From positions 1 to 5,599 of the forward strand of contig DCKN01000095.1 of NCBI GenBank assembly GCA_002320385.1: a stretch of DNA of 5,599 nucleotides, given 5' to 3'. This stretch comes from Proteobacteria bacterium UBA1673. GTDB taxonomy: Bacteria; Pseudomonadota; Gammaproteobacteria; Comchoanobacterales; Comchoanobacteraceae. Made by a program: the position numbers and the translations under genes. The notes beneath the pieces are model-generated. The model searched no databases. It was not told where the DNA came from and was given only the letters and a program-made list of their open reading frames with translations. Each line of letters starts with the position of its first letter. Position 1 is the stretch's first letter. This document shows positions 1-4,808 of the stretch, in pieces.

Positions 1-1
1 A

Positions 2-55
2 TCTAAACCTGATGAAAAACAAGACAAACCTGGCGGAATAACGGGAAAGCGCTAG
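2..55 (+). CDS. Possible 3' end of an unidentified gene, cut by the left edge
   Basis: An open frame enters from the left edge and stops at TAG 53-55. The 17 visible residues are hydrophilic and rich in Lys, Asp and Gly (start SKPDEKQDK, end GGITGKR). This would suit a flexible, charged C-terminal tail. I cannot identify the product. Seventeen codons can stay open by chance, so only the sequence to the left can show whether this is a gene. No hairpin with a T-run follows the stop. Confidence 0.3.
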   Translation, partial: SKPDEKQDKPGGITGKR

Positions 56-133
56 TTATTGAGTGATTGGTGTGAGATGCGTTTGCTTGCGTCAACGTCT
101 GAATAATGTAATAGATTTGTTGGACGGTTGAGA

Positions 134-205
134 AGCTGGTGAAGGGATTTGAACCCCCGACCGGCTGATTACAAATCAGCTGCTCTACCCCTGAGCTACA
201 CCAGC
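134..205 (-). tRNA. tRNA-Thr, anticodon UGU
   Basis: On the minus strand the sequence folds into a complete cloverleaf. The acceptor stem is GCTGGTG paired with CACCAGC (7 bp). The D-stem is GCTC/GAGC with a short 7-nt loop. The anticodon stem is GCTGA/TCAGC with loop TTTGTAA, which gives anticodon TGT and reads ACA-type threonine codons. The variable loop has 5 nt, and the T-arm is GGGGG-TTCAAAT-CCCTT with two G-T pairs. Position 134 supplies the discriminator base (U). The next bases are TCT, so the CCA end is not encoded and must be added by tRNA nucleotidyltransferase. The gene stands alone and is transcribed away from the NUDIX gene. No intrinsic terminator is obvious downstream of it. 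Confidence 0.96.
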
Positions 206-214
206 GTTGCGAAG

Positions 215-243
215 ATGATAGGTTAATTATGTGTCAATGTCAA
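215..243 (-). promoter_or_regulatory. Sigma70-type promoter of the tRNA-Thr gene
   Basis: Read on the minus strand there is a perfect -35 box TTGACA (238-243), a 17-bp spacer and a -10 box TATCAT (215-220, five of six matches). The -10 box ends nine bases before the mature 5' end of the tRNA, so the leader would be only about 2-4 nt. A second TTGACA (232-237) directly follows the first but stands only 11 bp from the -10 box, too close to be used with it. Strength and spacing suit a stable-RNA gene. Confidence 0.75.
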
Positions 244-542
244 TGCCTAGATGCTGTCAGTGCAATTAAATCTTGGGCAAATGGGCTATCAGCGCTGAAG
301 GTGGTTGGATTGATCTAAGTAATTAAACATTTTGGGAATCTCTACACCCCATAAGCCAATGTCTTGCGGGTGCTGCATGTTTGATGGAGTCATGGAGACG
401 AGCAGTTGAGCTTACTTGAGTTGGGCTGGTGTGGTTGTGCTGGGCTCTTAAATGGGTTGATGATCGCTCTGATCTATAGTTTGCTTGTCAAATGCGCTGA
501 CTTGATGGGCCAGCATGTTGCCATGGACTTTGCATCTGTGTT
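244..542. other. Intergenic stretch with no recognisable gene
   Basis: No homology-like protein pattern or RNA fold was recognised here. The only notable item is a 50-codon open frame at 406-558 (+, TTG start). It has a GGAG eight bases upstream and encodes a hydrophobic stretch that could span a membrane (GLLNGLMIALIYSLLV). Its stop overlaps an in-frame ATG of the NUDIX gene at 555 as ATGA. It may be chance. No convincing promoter for the NUDIX gene was found: TATAGT at 475-480 resembles a -10 box but has no matching -35 box at a normal distance. Confidence 0.5.
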
Positions 543-1127
543 ATGTTCGTTGGGATGAATAATGAACAAAAAGTCTCGATGGGTCCCCAAGAACTAATCA
601 GTGTTTACCAACCTTCTACGATGCTCGACGCAGTGGCCAAGATGCGTATGCTAGCGCTGCTCAAATTACATCAAGATCAAGCTTTCTATCGTAGTTGCAT
701 GCCAGGGCATTTTACGGCTTCAGCTTGGGTGCTTGGCAGTAGTGGTAAGCACGTATTATTGCTACAGCATGTCAAGCTGAATTGTTGGTTGCAGCCAGGC
801 GGCCATTGTGACGGTGATCAAGATCTTCTTGCAGTGGCCACAAAGGAGGCTTATGAGGAAACAGGTCTGCGGCATATTAAACTGATGCAAGAAGCAATAT
901 TTGATGTGGATGTGCATTTGATTCCGCCACGAAAAAACGAGCTGAGTCACTATCATTACGATGTGCGTTTTTTGTTTGAGGCTGATGATAGTGTTGCACC
1001 CATCAAAAATCATGAATCAGAAGCTGTCGCTTGGGTGCCGTTGGATCAAGTCGCTACTTTAACCCAGGAAACCTCTATTCTACGTATGGTTGAAAAGTCA
1101 ATCGGCTCAGGTGTGGTGATGCCATAA
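543..1127 (+). CDS. NUDIX hydrolase
   Basis: NUDIX enzymes hydrolyse a nucleoside diphosphate linked to another moiety, using Mg2+ held by the glutamates of the Nudix box; this one is probably cytosolic. Counting from ATG 543 (194 residues), the box spans about residues 87-109, from GGHCDGDQD to KEAYEETGL. The core EE and the G are present. The first consensus Glu is Gln93 and the consensus Arg is Lys101, so the box is slightly degenerate. The sequences GHFTASAWVL (about 56-64) before the box, WLQPGGH leading into it, and HYHYDVRFLF (about 137-145) after it fit the NUDIX subgroup with a GGHxDGD-type box, whose substrate is generally unknown. The start is uncertain: ATG at 543, 555 and 579 are all possible and none has a good ribosome binding site. 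Homology begins by ELISVYQP, so a start after about 579 would cut the domain. The VWA gene begins 127 bp downstream. Confidence 0.9.
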   Translation: MFVGMNNEQKVSMGPQELISVYQPSTMLDAVAKMRMLALLKLHQDQAFYRSCMPGHFTASAWVLGSSGKHVLLLQHVKLNCWLQPGGHCDGDQDLLAVATKEAYEETGLRHIKLMQEAIFDVDVHLIPPRKNELSHYHYDVRFLFEADDSVAPIKNHESEAVAWVPLDQVATLTQETSILRMVEKSIGSGVVMP

Positions 1128-1195
1128 AAGTCTTGTCTGTGTTTTGGATTTGTCTAATGGTACGCGTGATATTGTGCCGTTTTTATTACACTATT

Positions 1196-1224
1196 TTGCC
1201 ATAGGTTTTAAATCATGCTATTTT
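1196..1224 (+). promoter_or_regulatory. Candidate promoter for the VWA gene
   Basis: TTGCCA (1196-1201, five of six matches to the -35 consensus) lies 17 bp before TATTTT (1219-1224, four of six matches to the -10 consensus). Transcription would begin near 1231, giving an untranslated leader of about 25 nt before the ATG at 1255. The surrounding DNA is AT-rich, so some chance similarity is expected. Confidence 0.4.
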
Positions 1225-1242
1225 GAAAATATCAATTTTAAT

Positions 1243-1247
1243 AAGGA
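1243..1247 (+). promoter_or_regulatory. Ribosome binding site that fixes the VWA start
   Basis: AAGGA lies seven bases before ATG 1255. The longer reading from TTG 1144 has no such site, and its first 37 codons would cover the candidate promoter. This is the main reason for choosing 1255 as the start. Confidence 0.65.
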
Positions 1248-1254
1248 TCGTGTC

Positions 1255-2874
1255 ATGACAACAAATATCGAAGCTTGGAACAAAATAATTAAAGGGCTGA
1301 TGCCTGACATGGATATCAGCGTTACAGAAGCAGGTGGTAACCTGATCGTTCGATCTGAAGATGACCTGAGCGCATTACAAAGCATATTGCAAAAAAGTCC
1401 CGATACAATCCAGGATGCGCTAGCTTGGGAATTGAGACAAGCAGATGCACAGTTGCGCGACCCAACTTCTCGACAACCAAGCCGTCAGATTAAATCCAGT
1501 CTATTAGAAAAAGTGCATGCTGAGGCGGATGAAGCTACTTTTGCAAGGGTGATACACAAAACATTCACCGAAGAGAGAAATCTTGGTATGCCATTGAGCT
1601 GTAAATTAGAAGATGGCTTGCTAACCGTTCGCGCTGATCTGAATAAGTTGAATATTTTTCGACAAGATGCAGCAGCCGATCTTATGTATGCTGAACTCTG
1701 CGATTGGTTCCGTGGGCTCTCACCACAAAAATTATTGTCACTGCTTTGCGAGCTGCCTGAGCCAACGGTTATAGATAGTGCGGAAGATAGCGAGAAGTGG
1801 GAAAAATACAAAGAAGCCATTATGCAGCATTGTGAGCGTGGTCGGTGTATCAAGTTTAATATGCAACTACTAAAACAACTTGCGCTGCCGCCACTGAGTA
1901 CTCTGGATACGCATGAAGATACATTAGATGGTGAACATACGAAATGTATATATACGTTAACAATTGATATTCAGCATTTATTTAATTACTTATCACGCGC
2001 AAGAGACTGGATTGTTGTCCAAGACAATGACGCCGAAACTGCGACGCCCATATTATTTGCGAAACCATTGGGTCAGTGTGCGAAAAAAATACATCTAATG
2101 CTGTATCTTGATGATAGTGCAAGCCTATCGTCTGTAAAAGATGAATACGAAAGTGCAGTTGGGGCACTTATGAATAAGTTCAGAGAGACATTCCATGACA
2201 GGCAAAATGATCTCACTATATCCTATCGAACATTTGGTAATCATGTCTCAGAAAAAAAGATGCTCAGTCTTGGCGATGAAGTCTGCCTAGGTCTTTATTC
2301 TCAAACTGCATTATACAGTGCATTAATCCAAGCTAATTCTGATATTACTAGTTGGCCCGAGGAAGAAGTGTCTGTCATGATACTCATAACTGACGGAAAA
2401 GATACGGTCCGAGGATCGAAGCCAGAGCAAAACCAGCTTGATGGTATGTCAAGGTATGAGGGCAATGTTTATATTGTTGGTCTTGGTCATGAATACGACA
2501 GTGCAATTTGTGAAGATATTGCGCAATTAACTGGCGGGAGTCACCTCAAGATTGATTCTCTGCTTACCCTGTCGGATAAAATCTCGGATATGAGTGATTT
2601 CTATAGTTTTTATAAAGTTACCATTGGTGATAACCCTGATTTGCGAGTGCGTGTGAGCCAAAGTGCACAATTACATGCACTTCCTAGTGTTGGTGATGGT
2701 GCGCATATCAAAATAAACGGTACTGACTATGTCGTAAAAACCGTGCCAATAAGTTCACCAGCTGCGTCTACAGATGGACAAGATAGCGATGATGAATTAG
2801 ATGTTGATCCTGCGCAAGAGGGATATGATGAGGATATCACGAATAATCCTAACAAAAGCTGTCGCGTCATGTAA
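1255..2874 (+). CDS. VWA domain protein with a C-terminal CaaX-like motif, function unknown
   Basis: The product has 539 residues and no signal peptide or obvious membrane segment. A VWA domain spans about residues 279-446. Its metal-ion-dependent adhesion site is complete: D286-x-S288-x-S290 after a hydrophobic strand (HLMLYL), T351 in SQTALYSAL, and D380 in ILITDGKD. VWA domains usually bind protein partners through a coordinated divalent metal. Residues 1-250 match no family I know but contain a repeated pattern (near 8-45, 97-137 and perhaps 232-246). A beta-rich segment follows the VWA domain (about 453-498). Next comes an acidic linker (about 510-527) and the terminus NKSCRVM. Cys-Arg-Val-Met has the form of a CaaX box, the signal for prenylation by eukaryotic enzymes; Met at X favours farnesyltransferase. 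Prenylation would require entry into a host cell, so an effector role is inference. The acidic patch before the C-terminus would suit a Dot/Icm-type secretion signal, but this is weak evidence. The gene may have its own promoter. Confidence 0.85.
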   Translation: MTTNIEAWNKIIKGLMPDMDISVTEAGGNLIVRSEDDLSALQSILQKSPDTIQDALAWELRQADAQLRDPTSRQPSRQIKSSLLEKVHAEADEATFARVIHKTFTEERNLGMPLSCKLEDGLLTVRADLNKLNIFRQDAAADLMYAELCDWFRGLSPQKLLSLLCELPEPTVIDSAEDSEKWEKYKEAIMQHCERGRCIKFNMQLLKQLALPPLSTLDTHEDTLDGEHTKCIYTLTIDIQHLFNYLSRARDWIVVQDNDAETATPILFAKPLGQCAKKIHLMLYLDDSASLSSVKDEYESAVGALMNKFRETFHDRQNDLTISYRTFGNHVSEKKMLSLGDEVCLGLYSQTALYSALIQANSDITSWPEEEVSVMILITDGKDTVRGSKPEQNQLDGMSRYEGNVYIVGLGHEYDSAICEDIAQLTGGSHLKIDSLLTLSDKISDMSDFYSFYKVTIGDNPDLRVRVSQSAQLHALPSVGDGAHIKINGTDYVVKTVPISSPAASTDGQDSDDELDVDPAQEGYDEDITNNPNKSCRVM

Positions 2875-2936
2875 TCGCTGCACCAAGGCATTAAGTCATG
2901 GCGCAATGTGTCATTGGTATTCATTTGATATGAGCA

Positions 2937-2965
2937 AAGCCACGCTAACGTAGTAATAGTGGCTT
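2937..2965. repeat. Inverted repeat downstream of the VWA gene
   Basis: AAGCCAC (2937-2943) and GTGGCTT (2959-2965) form a perfect 7-bp stem around a 15-nt loop. The repeat lies 63 bp after the VWA stop codon. No T-run follows on either strand, so it is not a standard intrinsic terminator. It could still slow transcription or protect the 3' end of the mRNA. Confidence 0.35.
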
Positions 2966-3012
2966 CGTGCTTGCCAGTATCTGGTGATGTTTGATCATTT
3001 TTCATTTATGTT

Positions 3013-3041
3013 TTGACAATCAATCTTATATACAGTGTAAA
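3013..3041 (+). promoter_or_regulatory. Promoter for the peptidase-like gene
   Basis: A perfect TTGACA (3013-3018) is followed after 17 bp by TGTAAA (3036-3041, four of six matches to the -10 consensus). Transcription would start near 3048, about 50 bp before ATG 3100. A weaker overlapping pair, TTGATT (3042-3047) and TATCTT (3065-3070), is also spaced by 17 bp. The octamer AGTGTAAA covers the -10 box (3034-3041) and recurs at 3086-3093, just before the start codon. Having its own promoter suggests the gene is not simply read through from the VWA gene. Confidence 0.55.
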
Positions 3042-3099
3042 TTGATTATTACAACTACATATGCTATCTTGATCGGATCGTTTATAGTGTAAAGCTAAT

Positions 3100-4356
3100 A
3101 TGATTAGAATTAAGAACTACAACGCTGATACCCTTGACTCATTACCTGAAAATGTACAAAGCGGGTTAAACATTATTAGCAGCTATCAGCAAGCTGTTAA
3201 AACTAAACAACAAGATCTATCAAACCAAATTGTAATGGCACTAGAAGATGAGTCTACAGGTGAGATAAGTGAGGGTAATTCGGCTGAATTAATAGAAAAA
3301 ATTAATAGTAAAGCACAACATCACATCGATTTTTATACTGAGTTCAACTCATTATATAATGAATATTTGCAGCAGCATCCAACAGAAATATCGTTTCCAA
3401 TAAAGTATAATAAGCAGTCTCTGTATCTTGACTTAGTTAAACAATGTTCAAGTTTCACTATTCCATTCATGCTTTTTGGATATGAGCCAAATGAAATTGC
3501 AGATAATGTCTTATCAAAAGCATTTACTAAAGAACAGATGTCTACAAAGTATCTACCATGGGTTGCTGGCACAGACACCATAAGAAATACTTTTGGCCAG
3601 GTCGAGTCTATCGATTGCAGTTCGTTGACTGATTGGAATTACTGGGGCACTCCCTGTGTTGGTATTTGGCACATTACCCAAAAATTAGTTCTTGAGGAGC
3701 TAACTGGTGGCTCTCAATATAATATCGATATTAATGATCCAACGCAGCATAATCATTTTATTCCGAATGATGTAGCAGACAAGCTAGTAGCATATGCTTC
3801 TCCGTTTATAACAAGACTTGGCGGCAAAAATATTTGGACTGGTGACTCTGGTGGTGGCTATGTTTTTGGCGGTACTGGTGGATATAATCAAAGTGAGAAT
3901 ACTAGTAAAGAGAGTCGTCTATGTGCAACAGATTGTAGTGAGTTTGTTAATTTGATAAATAACTACAGCACTCCTAGAGGTATTGCACGTTTGAGTACAG
4001 GCTGCCTCGATAACGCAGTTGAAAAAACATCACTCAATCAATATGAAGAAGTATCGAGTGAACATAAAATAGCACTTAGTGGTAATAGTATGTTTAGGCC
4101 TGAAATTGCAGAACCCACATACGTGACTACGATAGAATCCAGTAGAGATGTTTCTGAGCAACCTAATAAATTTAGCCCAGATGGTATGGCATTAAATGTT
4201 AGATGTTTAACTAAGACTCATAACGATAAGCCACTGTTTACTATCCGTAAAGATAGTTCTCATAATGGGTTTTTTGATCGCAATACAATTATGCCAGGAG
4301 ATACGATAGGCTGGCGAGGCCATGTATTTAATATTGTCAATGTGCTTGGGAACTAA
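3100..4356 (+). CDS. Large protein with C-terminal NlpC/P60-like cysteine peptidase motifs
   Basis: The product has 418 residues with no signal peptide or clear membrane span. Residues 1-240 match no family I know; about 20-95 are polar and probably helical. From about 245 there are motifs of the NlpC/P60 papain-like fold: GYVFGGTGG (253-261), then ATDCSEFV (276-283) with candidate nucleophile Cys279, and near the end PGDTIGWRGHVFNIV (399-413) with candidate His408. In the family the order is Y-x-x-GG, DCSGFV, then PGD followed by a catalytic His, as here. NlpC/P60 enzymes cleave peptidoglycan stem peptides or other amide bonds. The Cys-to-His spacing is 129 residues against roughly 50-60 in typical members, so a large insertion is present, or the match is only local. 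With no export signal, a cell-wall role is not evident; secretion as a toxin or effector is inference. Translation starts at ATG 3100 without a good ribosome binding site. The 3' end overlaps the ruvC relic by 20 bp. The gene seems more AT-rich than its neighbours. Confidence 0.8.
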   Translation: MIRIKNYNADTLDSLPENVQSGLNIISSYQQAVKTKQQDLSNQIVMALEDESTGEISEGNSAELIEKINSKAQHHIDFYTEFNSLYNEYLQQHPTEISFPIKYNKQSLYLDLVKQCSSFTIPFMLFGYEPNEIADNVLSKAFTKEQMSTKYLPWVAGTDTIRNTFGQVESIDCSSLTDWNYWGTPCVGIWHITQKLVLEELTGGSQYNIDINDPTQHNHFIPNDVADKLVAYASPFITRLGGKNIWTGDSGGGYVFGGTGGYNQSENTSKESRLCATDCSEFVNLINNYSTPRGIARLSTGCLDNAVEKTSLNQYEEVSSEHKIALSGNSMFRPEIAEPTYVTTIESSRDVSEQPNKFSPDGMALNVRCLTKTHNDKPLFTIRKDSSHNGFFDRNTIMPGDTIGWRGHVFNIVNVLGN

Positions 4357-4370
4357 AGCCATGTGCGATT

Positions 4371-4390
4371 GCAGCTGTTAAGGCATCTGC
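4371..4390. repeat. Imperfect hairpin after the peptidase-like gene
   Basis: GCAGCTG (4371-4377) can pair with CATCTGC (4384-4390) with one mismatch around a 6-nt loop, and a short TTTT (4394-4397) follows after three bases. It sits 15 bp after the stop codon of the peptidase-like gene, where a terminator would be expected. However, it also lies inside the Ala-rich C-terminal coding part of the ruvC relic, whose codons explain it equally well. Confidence 0.25.
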
Positions 4391-4584
4391 AGCATTTTCT
4401 GATGGTGTGTAATTAAGATTGAGTATTGGGGTTCGCTCATACACTGCATTTGTGCTTTTTGTGCAGCCCCATATTATGGTATTGCTTTCTTGATTTGTCT
4501 GGGTGCATATGCATATTTTGTTTTTGTGGTTGTGTGCATGTTAGCATAGCAACATCACGTGCATGACCTTGCCTGAGCGCACTC

Positions 4585-4615
4585 ATAGCATTTTTTGTAC
4601 AAAAATAGATGCTAT
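4585..4615. repeat. 31-bp near-perfect palindrome inside the ruvC relic
   Basis: The two arms pair over 14 bp each: ATAGCAT-TTTTT-GT on the left, and AC-AAAAA-ATGCTAT on the right, interrupted only by three unpaired bases TAG (4606-4608). The centre is GTAC. It covers the RuvC segment AIASIFVQKNAM, including one frameshift and the codon of the lost catalytic glutamate. It could be a hairpin, an operator, or the product of palindrome-templated mutation. Confidence 0.6.
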
Positions 4616-4751
4616 AGCAATCATATCAGGCTGATGCGATTTATGGTCGGTCATTATTTGCATCCTATCAGCGATTGTTTCTTCGATTGGTCCATTTAGG
4701 TTGGGTCCTGCTTGATATCGGATGATAACAGGATTGAACCGAGAAAAGATT

Positions 4752-4780
4752 TTGCGCTGCTTCGTAATCTATGCTTCAAT
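4752..4780 (+). promoter_or_regulatory. Weak candidate promoter for rdgC
   Basis: TTGCGC (4752-4757) lies 17 bp before TTCAAT (4775-4780, four of six matches). Transcription would start near 4787, inside the small palindrome ATCAC-AA-GTGAT (4783-4794). That position would suit an operator, but the palindrome is short and may be chance. Confidence 0.25.
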
Positions 4781-4808
4781 AGATCACAAGTGATTAATAG
4801 GAGACATA

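Larger units (their letters stand above)
4337..4740 (-). pseudogene. ruvC: Decayed ruvC (Holliday junction resolvase) relic
   Basis: RuvC cuts Holliday junctions together with RuvAB. On the minus strand, fragments of RuvC occur in the right order but in different frames. They are: a fragment with ADRMQIM and QPDMIAIASIFVQK (about 4590-4740); KNAMSALRQGHARDVAML (about 4540-4595), like the family's KNADSALKLGQARG; YAPRQIKKAIP, a TAA stop (4474-4476), then YGAAQKAQMQCM (about 4438-4510), like YAxRQVKQxVVGxGxAxKxQVQHM; and ILNLNYTPSENAADALTAAIAHG (about 4352-4420), like the C-terminal DAADALAxAIxH, ending at TGA 4337-4339. At least three frame changes and one stop separate the fragments. The catalytic Glu of AIExVF is Ala, and the first Asp of the C-terminal pair is Asn. 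The N-terminal segment with the IDPG motif is not visible; the full gene (about 520 bp) would have reached into rdgC. The fragment assignment rests on my memory of RuvC sequences. The gene is certainly non-functional as it stands. Confidence 0.85.

Noticed and set aside
76..93. Possible tRNA terminator hairpin GATGC/GCGTC
   Set aside because: The stem is only five pairs with a wobble pair, and no T-run follows on the minus strand.
232..243. Tandem TGTCAA repeat as a repeat array
   Set aside because: Only two hexamer copies exist, and the outer one is simply the -35 box of the tRNA promoter.
1144..1254. Extension of the VWA gene to TTG 1144
   Set aside because: It lacks a ribosome binding site and would overlap the candidate promoter, while ATG 1255 has AAGGA at a good distance.
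1485..1853. Minus-strand open frame of 122 codons inside the VWA gene
   Set aside because: It lies wholly within a well-supported gene on the other strand and shows no recognisable domain; the same applies to the minus-strand frames at 762-1013, 1982-2167, 2727-3005 and 3333-3581.
3610..3630. A second NlpC-like DCSSLT motif at residues 172-177 of the peptidase-like protein
   Set aside because: It lacks the preceding Y-x-x-GG pattern and a PGD...H partner at a sensible distance, whereas the motif at 278-283 has both.
4585..4615. Palindrome as an intrinsic terminator for the peptidase-like gene
   Set aside because: It is AT-rich, more than 200 bp after the stop codon, and lies within the ruvC coding relic.
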